Origin: Pseudoalteromonas aurantia
Lineage (GTDB): Bacteria > Pseudomonadota > Gammaproteobacteria > Enterobacterales > Alteromonadaceae
Assembly (NCBI RefSeq): GCF_005886875.1
Contig: NZ_PNBY01000052.1
Location: forward strand, 1 to 42,890
Length of the DNA stretch: 42,890 nt
Direction: 5' to 3'
In this document: piece by piece, positions 16,214-26,285 of the stretch
Layout: the number at the start of each line of letters is the position of its first letter
Position numbering within the stretch: the stretch's first letter is position 1
Notes under the pieces: generated by a model
The model's input: only the letters and a program-made list of their open reading frames with translations
What the model was told of the DNA's origin: nothing
The model's database searches: none
Program-made: the position numbers and the translations under genes

Positions 16214-18244
16214 TTAAAGCTTAAATTGATTCACCGTGCTATTTAAGGCCCGTGCTAAGTCATTTAAGTCCTTTGCTTCATCAGCTAAGGTGTGGGCGTG
16301 ATGAGCGGTACTGTTTACTAAGTCGTTGATGGCATTTAAGCTGCTGTTAATGTCTTCTGCAACCACGGTCTGCTGCTCTGTCGAGGTGGCAATTTGATGG
16401 CTTTGATCTTGTACTGTGGTTACTGAGCCTGAAATATCTTGCAGCGAGTCGAGTACATCTTGCGTTTGCGATACTGACCCTTCAGCCTGCTGCTGTCCTT
16501 GTTGCATCATGGTGGATGCTTGTTGCGCTATTTGCTGCAACTTAGAGATCATCTTTTGAATGTCGTCAGTAGATTCCTGTGTACGACTCGCCAAAGAGCG
16601 TACTTCGTCAGCTACAACCGCAAAACCACGGCCTTGTTCACCGGCTCTTGCCGCTTCAATAGCGGCATTAAGCGCAAGTAAGTTCGTTTGCTCTGCGATG
16701 CTATTGATCACATCAATCACTGCACCGATGTTACTGGTTTCTTGCTCAAGCCCCGCGACAACTTTGGCAGCTTCACCAATATGAGTTGCTAGATTGGTCA
16801 TATCAGCCTGTGCTTGAGTTGAGCGAGTGGTGCCTTCATTTGTCATACGTTGCACCAGTTCAGCTGCTTGGTTAGTCTCTTGTGCATTGCGTGATATTTC
16901 GGTGACAGTCGCAGCCATTTGTGTCACAGCCGCACTTACACTATCAACTTGCTCTTTTTCTTGTTGAATTTCATGATTGGTACTGGATGAGACGGCACTG
17001 AGTTGTTCTGATGCGTTGCCCAGCTGTGAGGCTTGCGCTGCGGTATCTAGCATCATGGCACGTAATTTATCAATAAAGGTATTCATGTGCTGAGCTAATT
17101 GCCCCACTTCATCCTTACTGGTGATATTGATACGGCGTGTTAAATCGCCATCTCCAGAGGCTATTTCTCTCATTGTCTCTGTTAATGTGGTAATGGGTTT
17201 GGTAATTAAATGTGTGGCCCATAAAATCATTAATACAATAATTAAGATAATAACGATGACCGAAACAGTCGTGGTCATGACCGCTTCTTCTACTGGTGCG
17301 TTAATTAAGCTGACAGGGATCATGAGTCCAACATGCCAATCGAGAATAGGGCTATCTAATTGCACACTATTAAAAATTACGTAGTATTCATTTCCCTTAA
17401 ACATGACATATGCGGTGCCCGCAGCGTTATTTTTTATTGCACTATTGAGTGCATTAAAGCCAGAGGTATTATTGAATTGCTTTTCTAATCCATCCAATCC
17501 CTCTTTGCCATTGGGGCCTTCATCAGTAATGGATAATTGATGGCCTGTTTGCTCTGATAAATGCACGACTTTTAAATCACTATCTAATAAAAACCCGTAC
17601 CCTTGATTATTAAATCGAATGTCTTCTACCAGCGCGTTGACATTGGCCATTTGCAAATCAATACCGGCAATACCAATGAGCTGACGTTGATCATTATAGA
17701 TAGGCTCTTTTATCACCGCAGAGACGTCACCCGTATTGGCATCCACCGAGACAGGGCTAACATGTAAGCCACCCATCTTCATGGCTTCTGGCCACCAACC
17801 CCGCTTATATGCGTAATACTCGCGGCCATCAGAAAAGCGAGAGGTCCGCTCGTTTTCTTTAAAGTACTCCCCGGTGATGGCGGAGGCAAAGAAGGTTGAT
17901 AAAATATTATCATCGTTCACTGTCAGGTTAACGAAGTCTTTATTGACCTCAAGGTAACCAGGTTGAGTGTCAAGCTTACTTTCTCTTTGGTCATATTGGC
18001 TGAAGAAATTAACCAAGCTGGTGTTATTAGCAAAAGTCGTGACTAACTTACCGTATTGTGCAAAAAATGCTTCCATAGAGAGCTTTTCTGAATACAGATG
18101 GCTTTGCGCTTCTCTTTCAATACTATTGCGTGATAATGAAGCGATATGGTTAACAAAATAACTTGAGGCGATGATAAGTAAAACGGAGATGGTACCGCCA
18201 ATAAGCAAGAGGATCTTTTTCCTCAAAGATAAGTTTTCAAGCAT
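16214..18244 (-). CDS. Methyl-accepting chemotaxis protein with periplasmic Cache-like sensor
   Basis: A 676-aa chemoreceptor. Transmembrane helix 1 (about 12-32) is followed by a large periplasmic region (about 35-315) whose layout fits a double-Cache ligand-binding domain ([11 protein letters not shown], then [15 protein letters not shown], then [15 protein letters not shown]). Helix 2 (about 322-345) leads into a HAMP domain ([20 protein letters not shown]) and a long coiled-coil signalling domain. The signalling tip contains [18 protein letters not shown] and [15 protein letters not shown], the CheA/CheW-binding hairpin found in all MCPs. The C-terminus has no NWETF-like tether. The ligand cannot be read from sequence; Cache receptors often sense amino or organic acids. 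It is a single-gene unit. Confidence 0.94.
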   Translation of the reverse strand: MLENLSLRKKILLLIGGTISVLLIIASSYFVNHIASLSRNSIEREAQSHLYSEKLSMEAFFAQYGKLVTTFANNTSLVNFFSQYDQRESKLDTQPGYLEVNKDFVNLTVNDDNILSTFFASAITGEYFKENERTSRFSDGREYYAYKRGWWPEAMKMGGLHVSPVSVDANTGDVSAVIKEPIYNDQRQLIGIAGIDLQMANVNALVEDIRFNNQGYGFLLDSDLKVVHLSEQTGHQLSITDEGPNGKEGLDGLEKQFNNTSGFNALNSAIKNNAAGTAYVMFKGNEYYVIFNSVQLDSPILDWHVGLMIPVSLINAPVEEAVMTTTVSVIVIILIIVLMILWATHLITKPITTLTETMREIASGDGDLTRRINITSKDEVGQLAQHMNTFIDKLRAMMLDTAAQASQLGNASEQLSAVSSSTNHEIQQEKEQVDSVSAAVTQMAATVTEISRNAQETNQAAELVQRMTNEGTTRSTQAQADMTNLATHIGEAAKVVAGLEQETSNIGAVIDVINSIAEQTNLLALNAAIEAARAGEQGRGFAVVADEVRSLASRTQESTDDIQKMISKLQQIAQQASTMMQQGQQQAEGSVSQTQDVLDSLQDISGSVTTVQDQSHQIATSTEQQTVVAEDINSSLNAINDLVNSTAHHAHTLADEAKDLNDLARALNSTVNQFKL

Positions 18245-18430
18245 GTCATATTCTTTTTATTAGGATTGAGCAAAGCTTAATCAAACCATAACTCTGCGTG
18301 CTTTACCACTTTTGAGGCACTGATAACAAATAATAGCGCGGGTGATCTGTCAGTATTTATTCACACTTGTAATGATTTATTGCGAAATACCAACGACTGA
18401 TGAGTGTGGAATAGGTTTAGTGTATAAACA

Positions 18431-18455
18431 AAAAACGCCCACTGAGGGCGTTTTT
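18431..18455 (-). terminator. Terminator downstream of pckA
   Basis: AAAAACGCCC (18431-18440) pairs perfectly with GGGCGTTTTT (18446-18455) around a five-base loop. The T-run on the minus strand follows the stem; it begins 19 bases past the pckA stop codon. Confidence 0.88.
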
Positions 18456-18474
18456 AGTAAAACTCGATAACAAG

Positions 18475-20013
18475 TTAGCTGCGAGGGCCAGCCTGTTTAA
18501 TGGCGTCTGAGACGTCATACTTCGTAAAGTTTTCTTGGAAATCTGCTGCTAATTTTGCAGCGTACTCAGCATACTTAGCTTTGTCTTCCCACGTATTGAT
18601 TGGGTTAAGCAAATTAGCATCAACACCTGGTACAGCCACTGGCACGTCTAGGTTCAGTGATTCAATGTGCGTTGTTTCAACATCGGCCAAAGTACCTGAT
18701 ACAATCGCATCAATGACAGCACGAGTTGTTGGAATATCAAAGCGTTTACCAATGCCATAAGGGCCACCTGTCCAGCCTGTATTCACAAGGTATACTTTTG
18801 CATCAAATTCACGCACACGCTTCATAAGTAGCTCTGCATATACGCCAGCAGGGCGTGGGAAGAAAGGTGCGCCGAAACAAGTCGAGAAAGTTGATTCAAT
18901 ATCAGATGTTGACCCAATCTCCGTTGACCCTACCTTTGCGGTATAACCACTTAAAAAGTGGTATGCAGCTGCTTCTTCAGATAAAACAGACACTGGTGGT
19001 AAAACACCACTTACGTCACAGGTTAAGAATACCACTGCTTTTGGCTCACCAGCACGGTTTTCAACTTTACGCTTTTCAACATGCTCCAGTGGATAAGCAG
19101 CACGCGTGTTTTGCGTTAAGCTAGTATCGTTGAAATCAGGGGTGCGGTTTTCATCTAATACAACGTTTTCTAGAATTGTCCCAAACTTGATGGCATTCCA
19201 AATAACAGGCTCATTCTTCTGAGATAAGTCGATACATTTTGCGTAACAACCCCCTTCGATATTAAATACGCTGCCCGGTGCCCAGCCATGTTCATCATCA
19301 CCGATTAAGAAGCGAGTTGGATCCGCTGATAATGTTGTTTTACCTGTGCCAGATAAACCGAAGAACAATGCAGTATCACCTGCTTCACCCACGTTAGCAC
19401 TACAGTGCATTGGTAGAACGCCTTTTGCAGGAAGCAAGAAGTTCTGTACAGAGAACATCGATTTCTTCATTTCACCTGCGTAGTGCATGCCAGCAAGTAA
19501 TACTTTGCGTTCTGCAAAGTTAATGATCACAGTGCCATCACTATTTGTGCCGTCGCGCTCAGGATCACAAACAAATGAAGGCACATTCATAACTTGCCAC
19601 TGTGGTAAGTCGGCGCTGTTATATTTTTTAGGTTCAATAAACATGTTTTTTGCAAAAATGTGGTGCCACGCAGTTTCAGTGGTAACCACAACTGGTAAAT
19701 AATGCTCAGGATCAGCACCCACTTCAAGGTGAGAGACGAAGTGGTCACCGCTTTGCACATGTGCTTCAACACGTGTCCAAAGAGCATCAAATTTATCAGC
19801 ATCGAATGGGCGGTTGACCTTACCCCATTGGATATCATTTTCAGTGCTTTGCTCTTTAACGATAAAACGGTCATTTGGAGAGCGTCCAGTGCGACGGCCT
19901 GTTTTTGCAACGAATGCTCCGTTTGCTGCCAAAGTTCCTTCGCCGCGAGAGATGGCGAGTTCGACAAGTTCAGCTGCAGTTAAATCGACAAAACGAGTAG
20001 CGCTTGAAGTCAT
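18475..20013 (-). CDS. pckA: Phosphoenolpyruvate carboxykinase (ATP)
   Basis: A 512-aa cytoplasmic enzyme that converts oxaloacetate and ATP to phosphoenolpyruvate and CO2, the first step of gluconeogenesis. It shows [10 protein letters not shown] near the N-terminus (substrate arginine region), the kinase P-loop [14 protein letters not shown], the metal-binding GDDEHGW, and a C-terminal [13 protein letters not shown] loop. It is somewhat shorter than the E. coli enzyme (540 aa). ATG 20013 has AGGT about eight bases upstream. The codon use looks like that of a well-expressed gene. Two palindromic sites about 150-200 bases upstream suggest control by a carbon-source repressor or activator. Confidence 0.97.
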   Translation of the reverse strand: MTSSATRFVDLTAAELVELAISRGEGTLAANGAFVAKTGRRTGRSPNDRFIVKEQSTENDIQWGKVNRPFDADKFDALWTRVEAHVQSGDHFVSHLEVGADPEHYLPVVVTTETAWHHIFAKNMFIEPKKYNSADLPQWQVMNVPSFVCDPERDGTNSDGTVIINFAERKVLLAGMHYAGEMKKSMFSVQNFLLPAKGVLPMHCSANVGEAGDTALFFGLSGTGKTTLSADPTRFLIGDDEHGWAPGSVFNIEGGCYAKCIDLSQKNEPVIWNAIKFGTILENVVLDENRTPDFNDTSLTQNTRAAYPLEHVEKRKVENRAGEPKAVVFLTCDVSGVLPPVSVLSEEAAAYHFLSGYTAKVGSTEIGSTSDIESTFSTCFGAPFFPRPAGVYAELLMKRVREFDAKVYLVNTGWTGGPYGIGKRFDIPTTRAVIDAIVSGTLADVETTHIESLNLDVPVAVPGVDANLLNPINTWEDKAKYAEYAAKLAADFQENFTKYDVSDAIKQAGPRS

Positions 20014-20158
20014 GTTATTACCTAAAATGTGAGAATTGAACGGGATAGCTCTGAGTTCTTACTAACCTTAAGCTGAATTGATAGTAACAGATGATATTGA
20101 GATATTCGAGCCTTTGTAGGGCCTGAAATCACATTAATTTGTCAAAAAACTTGAATAA

Positions 20159-20184
20159 TTTCAATGATACCGGTGTCATTGAAA
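20159..20184. promoter_or_regulatory. Operator-like palindrome 1 upstream of pckA
   Basis: A 26-base palindrome with one mismatched pair: TTTCAATGATACC followed by GGTGTCATTGAAA. The core, TGATACCGGTGTCA, has the even symmetry and central CG of LacI/GalR-family operators. It begins 146 bases upstream of the pckA start. Confidence 0.6.
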
Positions 20185-20193
20185 GTCACATTT

Positions 20194-20213
20194 AAATGAC
20201 ACCGGTATCATTT
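20194..20213. promoter_or_regulatory. Operator-like palindrome 2 upstream of pckA
   Basis: AAATGACACC followed by GGTATCATTT is the core of palindrome 1 in reverse complement, with the same single asymmetric pair. The two centres are 32 bases apart, about three helical turns, so two dimers could sit on the same face of DNA. Confidence 0.6.
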
Positions 20214-20220
20214 TTTAAAC

Positions 20221-20247
20221 ACAAAAAAGCCGTCATTTTGACGGCTT
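20221..20247 (-). terminator. Terminator downstream of hslO
   Basis: AAGCCGTCA (20227-20235) pairs with TGACGGCTT (20239-20247). On the minus strand the stem is followed by a T-run. It lies 29 bases beyond the hslO stop codon. Confidence 0.88.
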
Positions 20248-20275
20248 GGTATTCAATTTAGGTGCAACCGTATAT

Positions 20276-21121
20276 TTAGTTAAAAATATTGCGAATATCT
20301 TGTTCATCGAAGCGGTAATCTGTTAGGCAGTAGTGGCAGCTAATGACCACTTCGCCTTGCGCTTGTACATCTTCTAATAACGCTTCTTGGCCAACATTCA
20401 CTAATGCGGCAATGGTTTTATCACGGCTACAACCACAAACAAAGTTGATTTCCTGTGGCTCAAACAACTGTGGGTTATCTTCATGGTATAGACGAGTTAA
20501 CACTGTCTGTGCGTCTAGCTCTAATAACTCTTCATCTTTTACCGTATGGCTTAACGCCTCTAAATGGGTAAAATCCTGTTGAGATTTCTCCTTATTAACA
20601 GGCAGAACCTGCAAAAATAGACCCGCAGCTTTCACATTATCGGTATCAGTTTGGGTCGCAAACCATAGTCGAGTGGTGAGCTGCTCTGATTGTGTAAAGT
20701 AGTCTTCAATACATTCTGCTAATGTGTCTTTCGTTAGCGGAACAATACCTTGGTAACGTTCGCCTTTAATCGGTGTAATCGTGATGACCATATGGCCATG
20801 ACCCATTAAATCGGAGATACGGCTGCCCATTACTTCACTTTGCATGCGTGCAATGCCACGCATGTTTTGTTGGTGGTCACCATTAATAACAGCATATTTT
20901 ACCGGGCCATCGCCTTGCAGTTGCACAGCAATGTCTCCTTCAAACTTTAGCGTTGCAGTCAGTAAACTGGTCGCGACTAACAATTCCCCTAATAAGTGCT
21001 TCACGGGCTCTGGGTAGTCATGACCTGCGACAATGTCGTTAAAGGTCTGTGAAATTTGGACAAGTTCGCCGCGAACATCAAGTTCGTCAAAAATATAGCG
21101 ATGTAGTAAATCGGGTTGCAT
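20276..21121 (-). CDS. hslO: Redox-regulated chaperone Hsp33
   Basis: A 281-aa cytoplasmic holdase that becomes active when its C-terminal zinc centre is oxidised, protecting proteins from aggregation under oxidative stress. The four zinc cysteines are present as CGC (229, 231) and CHYC (262, 265), the family pattern. The N-terminal portion (LHRYIFDELDVRGELVQ) is typical. It follows hslR by ten bases, and the pair probably forms one heat- or redox-responsive unit, as in enterobacteria, although no heat-shock promoter could be recognised with confidence. Confidence 0.96.
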   Translation of the reverse strand: MQPDLLHRYIFDELDVRGELVQISQTFNDIVAGHDYPEPVKHLLGELLVATSLLTATLKFEGDIAVQLQGDGPVKYAVINGDHQQNMRGIARMQSEVMGSRISDLMGHGHMVITITPIKGERYQGIVPLTKDTLAECIEDYFTQSEQLTTRLWFATQTDTDNVKAAGLFLQVLPVNKEKSQQDFTHLEALSHTVKDEELLELDAQTVLTRLYHEDNPQLFEPQEINFVCGCSRDKTIAALVNVGQEALLEDVQAQGEVVISCHYCLTDYRFDEQDIRNIFN

Positions 21122-21131
21122 TGATTAAATC

Positions 21132-21542
21132 CTAGCTTGATTTCAGTTTTAACAGTTCGCGTCTTTGCTTTTTATCCGGTTTGTTAACAGGATGTGGTGC
21201 AAAAAAACTATTGTTTTTTCTTGCGATGGCATTTTCTTCGCGTTTACGGATACTATATTCCGACTCTAGGTACGCTGTATGGGCTATTGGCGCGGCTTGT
21301 CTCTTGTCAAAAAGCACTAAAATAGTTACTTCTTTTTCATCGAAGCCCTGTGCAAGCTTTATCGTAGCGCCTACCTCAGTGATTTTACTGGGTTTACAGC
21401 GTTGGCCGTTATAGTGTACTTTACCTCCCTGTATCATTTCACGTGCGAGCGCTCTTGTTTTATAAAACCGAGTGGCCCAAAGCCATTTGTCGAGTCTGAC
21501 TCCCACATTTTTTTCGTCTGATACAGATGAATTTTTAGTCAC
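21132..21542 (-). CDS. hslR: Ribosome-associated heat shock protein Hsp15 (S4 domain)
   Basis: A 136-aa basic RNA-binding protein with an N-terminal S4 domain (VRLDKWLWATRFYKTRALAREMIQGGKVHYNGQ). Hsp15 binds free 50S subunits carrying a stalled nascent chain with peptidyl-tRNA and helps rescue them. The C-terminal tail is rich in Lys and Arg, as in the family. It lies directly upstream of hslO, and is divergent from gspC with about 210 bases of shared promoter space. Confidence 0.94.
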   Translation of the reverse strand: MTKNSSVSDEKNVGVRLDKWLWATRFYKTRALAREMIQGGKVHYNGQRCKPSKITEVGATIKLAQGFDEKEVTILVLFDKRQAAPIAHTAYLESEYSIRKREENAIARKNNSFFAPHPVNKPDKKQRRELLKLKSS

Positions 21543-21692
21543 AATTTATTAACCATGTAGAGTGTGAATTAATAGTCGAAATCTAACATATTTTGACATT
21601 GAACAAAAGTTTGCAAGGAAGGCCTTACGATAGGCTTGAGCTGCATTATTGAGTGTGTATTCTGAGTAACTTAAAGTGTCATATTTGGGTGC

Positions 21693-21721
21693 TTGTTGAA
21701 TTTTTGCTTAAAGGGTACACT
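21693..21721 (+). promoter_or_regulatory. Candidate sigma-70 promoter of the gsp operon
   Basis: A -35-like TTGTTG (21693-21698) and a -10-like TACACT (21716-21721) are 17 bases apart, putting the start of transcription about 25 bases before the gspC start codon. Both hexamers are imperfect. Confidence 0.45.
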
Positions 21722-21753
21722 GGGCTGTTACCGTAGAATAAGAAAAGTCGCAT

Positions 21754-22647
21754 ATGGAATTACAACTACACCAGTTACAGAAAGCTTTATTGGCATTACC
21801 TCACGCTAAGTTGAGCCGTGCAGTCGTGCTGCTAGTTGTTGTGTATATTGCTTATCTATTATCACAAATGTTCTGGTTGTTATGGCCACAGCCAGTTAAT
21901 CAGCCTCTTCTGAGTCAATCATCTGTTTATGCGGCGGGCAATAAGACAATAAATACTCAAACAATTACAGCTCAACATTTGTTCGGCCGGGCTGATGCCA
22001 AAGCACAAGTAAAGCCAGAACCCATTATCTCTGATGCACCTGAGACAACGTTAAATGTGAGATTGACCGGTATTGTTGCGGTGAGTTTAGACGATGGTGC
22101 AGGCTTAGCGATTATTGAATCTCAAGGTCGACAATCAACTTATGAAGTGAAAGAAGCGATTCAAGGCACGCGTGCCAAATTATCTAGAGTATTACCCGAT
22201 CGCGTTATTTTAGATGTCAGTGGCCGATTTGAAACATTGATGTTAGACGGCATAGAGTATTCGAAAAATGTGGCGATGCCAGTCGCATCAAAAGCAAATA
22301 AGGCTCCCTCTAGCAATAGAAAAATAAGTGAACGTGCTACGTCACAGTTAGCAGATCGTCGTGATGAATTATTGAAAGAGCCTGGCAAATTATTTGATTA
22401 TATAAGAATTTCTCGGGCGATGAAGGATGGCAAGCTCATAGGATATCGATTAAGCCCAGGCAAAGACCCTGAACTTTTTCGTGAAATGGGGCTCAAAAAT
22501 AATGACTTAGCGGTTGCAATAAACGGCTATCAACTCACGGATATGAAACAGGCTATGTCTGCTATGAATGAGCTACGGAATAGCTCAGATGCAAGCATAA
22601 CAGTTGAACGAGATGGGCAAACTATGTCGGTGCAATTTAGCCTGTAA
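21754..22647 (+). CDS. gspC: Type II secretion protein C (inner-membrane connector)
   Basis: A 297-aa bitopic inner-membrane protein that links the secretin GspD to the inner-membrane platform. A short cytoplasmic part precedes one membrane span (about 23-44). The periplasmic homology region (TLNVRLTGIVAV, then GAGLAIIESQGRQSTY) follows, and a C-terminal PDZ-like domain (GYRLSPGKDPELFREMGLKNNDLAVAINGYQLTD) ends the protein. It is the first gene of the gsp operon and the first step away from the divergent hslR. The ribosome site before ATG 21754 is weak. Confidence 0.94.
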   Translation: MELQLHQLQKALLALPHAKLSRAVVLLVVVYIAYLLSQMFWLLWPQPVNQPLLSQSSVYAAGNKTINTQTITAQHLFGRADAKAQVKPEPIISDAPETTLNVRLTGIVAVSLDDGAGLAIIESQGRQSTYEVKEAIQGTRAKLSRVLPDRVILDVSGRFETLMLDGIEYSKNVAMPVASKANKAPSSNRKISERATSQLADRRDELLKEPGKLFDYIRISRAMKDGKLIGYRLSPGKDPELFREMGLKNNDLAVAINGYQLTDMKQAMSAMNELRNSSDASITVERDGQTMSVQFSL

Positions 22648-22673
22648 AGATACTAATTTTGGAGTTTAAAAAA

Positions 22674-24746
22674 ATGGGTAATAAGCTACACCTCACAACA
22701 ATCAAAAAAGGGTTAGCTAAGTATGCAGCTCTCATGTTTGCCGCTGGTATATCTTTGTCAGTTTCTGCTGTTGAATATGCAGCAAACTTTAAGGGGACTG
22801 ATATCAATGAATTCATTTACATTATCAGCAAAAACTTAAACAAAACCATCATTATCGACCCGAATGTGCGTGGTAATATTAACGTGCGCAGCTATGAGTT
22901 GATGGATGAAGCCATCTATTATCAATTTTTCCTGAATGTATTAGAAGTATATGGCTACTCTGTCATGGAAATGGACAGCGGTGTGCTAAAAGTCGTACGT
23001 AGCTCTGATGGCAAAAAGGGCAACGTGCCCCTGGTTAAAGGTCAAGAGTTTGGTAATGGCGATGTCATGGTAACACGCGTTATTCGTGTTAAAAATGTCA
23101 GCGTTCAAGAGTTAGGCCCGTTGATCAGGCAATTTAGTGATCAAAAAGACGGTGGGCATGTTACAAACTTTAGTTCTGCGAATGTCATGATGTTAACGGG
23201 CCATGCTGCATCAGTGAATAGACTAGTAGATATTATCCGGTCGGTTGACCAAGCAGGTGACAAGCGTGTTGAGATCATCAATCTTAAACATGCAACGGCA
23301 GACGATGTTGTCAAAGTAGTTGAAAGTATTTATAAAGGCACAGGTAAAAACAGTGTGCCTGAGTTTTTGATCCCAAAAGTGGTTGCAGATAACAGAACTA
23401 ACAGTGTGATTGTCAGTGGTGAATCTCAAGCGCGTAGCCGTGCGACTGATTTGATAAAGCGTTTAGACGGCGAGCTGGAAAGCCAAGGTAATACCAAGGT
23501 ATTTTATCTTAATTATGCGACCGCTGAAGACCTAGTTAAAGTGCTACAAGGGGTGAGTAAAACGCTGCAAGAAGAGAAGAAAGCCGGTAATAATAAATCG
23601 TCTCGTTCTCGTAATAATAGAAATGATACCAGTATTGAGGCCCACGCTGATTCGAATTCTCTGGTTATCACGGCGCAACCAGACACCATGCGCTCTTTAA
23701 CTTCCGTCATCGAAAAGCTAGATATTCGCCGTGCGCAAGTGTTAGTTGAAGCCATCGTTGTTGAAGTACAAGAAGGCGACGGTGTTAACTTTGGCTTACA
23801 ATGGATCTCAGAAAAAGGCGGTATGCTGCAATTTAATAACGGCAGCACAGTGCCTGTGGGGTCTTTAGCTGTTGCCGCGAAGTTGGCGCAAGACAAAGAA
23901 GTTAAAGGGACCATTGTTGGTACTGATGATAATGCGGTGTCTAACACTGTGCGAACCGAAGAAGGTGACTTAGGTCCTTTGGGCAAGTTGCTTGGCGGTG
24001 TTAATGGCTTGGCTATGGGTATTGTTAAAAATGACTGGGGCGCGATTGTTCAAGCTATCTCAACGGATACGAAATCTAACATTCTAGCCACTCCTTCTAT
24101 TACCACCATGGACAACGAAGAAGCGTCGATGATTGTGGGCCAAGAAGTTCCTATCATTACTGGTTCAACCTCGGGTGACAATAATTCTAACCCATTCCAA
24201 ACCGTAGACCGTCAAGAAGTGGGTATTAAACTTAAAGTAACCCCGCAAATTAATGATGGCAGTGCAGTGCAGTTGACCATCGAACAAGAAGTATCGAGTG
24301 TCAGCGGGGCAACAGCGGTTGATATTTCCGTCAATAAACGTGCGATTAATACCACGGTGATTGCTGATGACGGTGGCATGGTTATTTTAGGGGGCTTGAT
24401 CGATGAAGATGTTCAAGAAAGTGTCTCTAAAGTGCCGTTGTTAGGAGATATTCCGTTTATAGGTCACTTGTTTAAGTCAACCAACACCAAAAAGAGCAAA
24501 CGTAACTTATTAGTCTTTATTCGCCCAACGATTGTACGTGATAGTCGTAGCATGAATGAATTGAGCCACGCTAAATATAACTTTATCCGCAGCGAACAAG
24601 TCAAGCGTAATGAAGCGGGTATTCAATTGATGCCATCGGAAGATACGCCTATTTTACCTGAGTGGGATGATGCATTGGTATTACCACCGACGTACGAAGA
24701 ATTCTTAAGTGGTAAGAACAATAAAGAGCAAGAAAGTAATGACTGA
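22674..24746 (+). CDS. gspD: Type II secretion secretin
   Basis: A 690-aa outer-membrane secretin that forms the multimeric exit channel. A signal peptide (about residues 1-32, ending ...SVSAVEYA) is followed by the periplasmic N0-N3 domains (NIIDPN-like [14 protein letters not shown], then repeated [25 protein letters not shown] units) and the C-terminal secretin core ([43 protein letters not shown]). I chose ATG 22674, preceded by GGAG nine bases upstream; the frame could extend to a TTG at 22659 that would destroy that ribosome site. The N3 region has a Lys/Ser/Asn-rich insert ([17 protein letters not shown]). The last bases overlap gspE. Confidence 0.96.
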   Translation: MGNKLHLTTIKKGLAKYAALMFAAGISLSVSAVEYAANFKGTDINEFIYIISKNLNKTIIIDPNVRGNINVRSYELMDEAIYYQFFLNVLEVYGYSVMEMDSGVLKVVRSSDGKKGNVPLVKGQEFGNGDVMVTRVIRVKNVSVQELGPLIRQFSDQKDGGHVTNFSSANVMMLTGHAASVNRLVDIIRSVDQAGDKRVEIINLKHATADDVVKVVESIYKGTGKNSVPEFLIPKVVADNRTNSVIVSGESQARSRATDLIKRLDGELESQGNTKVFYLNYATAEDLVKVLQGVSKTLQEEKKAGNNKSSRSRNNRNDTSIEAHADSNSLVITAQPDTMRSLTSVIEKLDIRRAQVLVEAIVVEVQEGDGVNFGLQWISEKGGMLQFNNGSTVPVGSLAVAAKLAQDKEVKGTIVGTDDNAVSNTVRTEEGDLGPLGKLLGGVNGLAMGIVKNDWGAIVQAISTDTKSNILATPSITTMDNEEASMIVGQEVPIITGSTSGDNNSNPFQTVDRQEVGIKLKVTPQINDGSAVQLTIEQEVSSVSGATAVDISVNKRAINTTVIADDGGMVILGGLIDEDVQESVSKVPLLGDIPFIGHLFKSTNTKKSKRNLLVFIRPTIVRDSRSMNELSHAKYNFIRSEQVKRNEAGIQLMPSEDTPILPEWDDALVLPPTYEEFLSGKNNKEQESND

Positions 24747-26283
24747 TAGCCAACTTGATACGCTGGCTGAAGTAAGTGCAGAGGTGCCAGTGCAAGATGA
24801 TAGCGAACAAGGTGGACGTTTACGTTTACCGTTTGCGTATGCACGAAGAGAAGGGGTTTTACTCAGTGAAACCCCTGATGAGCTGACTGTGTTTTATCGG
24901 GGGGAGCTTTCAGTCAATACATTATTGGAAGTTCGCCGTGTCGCTGGTGGTGGCTTTAAGCTAATACAATTGGATGATGATAAATTTGAGCTGCTGTTGG
25001 AAGAATCTTATCAACGTGATAGTTCTGAAACGCAGCAAATGATGGAAGACATTGGCAACGAAGTTGATTTATTTTCTCTGGCGGAAGAGCTTCCACAAAC
25101 GGAAGACTTATTGGCTGCAGATGATGATGCTCCAATCATTAAATTGATCAATGCGATGCTCAGCGAAGCGATAAAAGAAGGTGCATCAGATATTCACATT
25201 GAAACCTTTGAACAAGCATTAGTGATCCGTTTTCGGGTTGATGGTGTGCTGAAAGAGGTATTAAAACCGAATCGTAAATTGGCCTCTTTGTTGGTATCGC
25301 GTATTAAAGTTATGGCGAAGCTTGATATCGCTGAAAAGCGAATTCCTCAAGATGGCCGGATCAGCTTACGTATAGCAGGTCGAGCCGTTGATGTCCGGGT
25401 ATCAACGATGCCTTCAAGCTTTGGCGAGCGTGTTGTTTTACGCCTATTAGATAAAAATAATGCGCGTTTGAACCTCGAAGATTTAGGGATGACTGAACGA
25501 AACCGTGAATTGTTTGCCGGTATTATTGCTAAGCCACACGGTATTATTTTGGTTACAGGCCCAACGGGGTCAGGTAAAAGTACCACGTTATATGCGGGTA
25601 TGAGCCAAATAAACTCCAAAGACCGAAATATTCTCACAGTCGAAGATCCGATTGAATATGAGATCCCCGGTATTGGTCAAACCCAAGTTAATGCAAAAGT
25701 TGATATGACATTTGCTCGGGGTTTACGGGCGATACTGCGTCAAGACCCGGATGTGGTCATGGTCGGTGAGATTCGAGATTTAGAAACAGGTCAGATTGCA
25801 GTTCAGGCATCTTTGACTGGTCACTTAGTGATGTCAACATTACACACAAATACCGCTTCAGGTGCGATTACCCGAATGGAAGATATGGGCGTTGAGCCAT
25901 TCCTACTTTCATCATCTTTACTTGGTGTGTTGTCACAGCGCTTAGTGAGAACCTTGTGCCCTAACTGTAAAGAAGCACACTACGCGGATGATGGAGAGTG
26001 TGAATTACTTGGCATTCCAAAGGGAGAGAACACCACCATTTATCGTGCAGTTGGTTGTGAAGAGTGTAATTACAACGGCTACAAAGGCCGAACGGGGATC
26101 CATGAGTTATTGATTGTCGATGAGCATATACGAGAGCTGATCCATAACGGCAAGGGTGAACAAGCGGTAGAGAAATATATCCGCACACATAGCCCGAGTA
26201 TTCGCCAAGATGGTTGTTCGCGCGTATTAGCGGGTAAGACAACGCTAGAAGAAGTATTGCGAGTGACTCGCGAGGAAGGTTAA
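24739..26283 (+). CDS. gspE: Type II secretion ATPase
   Basis: A 514-aa cytoplasmic ATPase that powers pseudopilus assembly. It has the N-terminal GspL-binding region, Walker [10 protein letters not shown] (about residue 273), the Asp box, Walker [16 protein letters not shown] (about 340), and a C-terminal zinc-binding tetracysteine (CPNC about 407, CEEC about 440). All catalytic motifs are intact. I placed the start at ATG 24739, which overlaps the gspD stop by eight bases; a GTG at 24709 is upstream but lies deep in gspD with no ribosome site. Confidence 0.95.
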   Translation: MTDSQLDTLAEVSAEVPVQDDSEQGGRLRLPFAYARREGVLLSETPDELTVFYRGELSVNTLLEVRRVAGGGFKLIQLDDDKFELLLEESYQRDSSETQQMMEDIGNEVDLFSLAEELPQTEDLLAADDDAPIIKLINAMLSEAIKEGASDIHIETFEQALVIRFRVDGVLKEVLKPNRKLASLLVSRIKVMAKLDIAEKRIPQDGRISLRIAGRAVDVRVSTMPSSFGERVVLRLLDKNNARLNLEDLGMTERNRELFAGIIAKPHGIILVTGPTGSGKSTTLYAGMSQINSKDRNILTVEDPIEYEIPGIGQTQVNAKVDMTFARGLRAILRQDPDVVMVGEIRDLETGQIAVQASLTGHLVMSTLHTNTASGAITRMEDMGVEPFLLSSSLLGVLSQRLVRTLCPNCKEAHYADDGECELLGIPKGENTTIYRAVGCEECNYNGYKGRTGIHELLIVDEHIRELIHNGKGEQAVEKYIRTHSPSIRQDGCSRVLAGKTTLEEVLRVTREEG

Positions 26284-26285
26284 GC

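Noticed and set aside
23513..23986. 157-codon minus-strand ORF inside gspD
   Set aside because: It is antisense to a well-supported secretin domain; composition is Ser/Thr-rich as expected for the shadow frame and there is no ribosome site.
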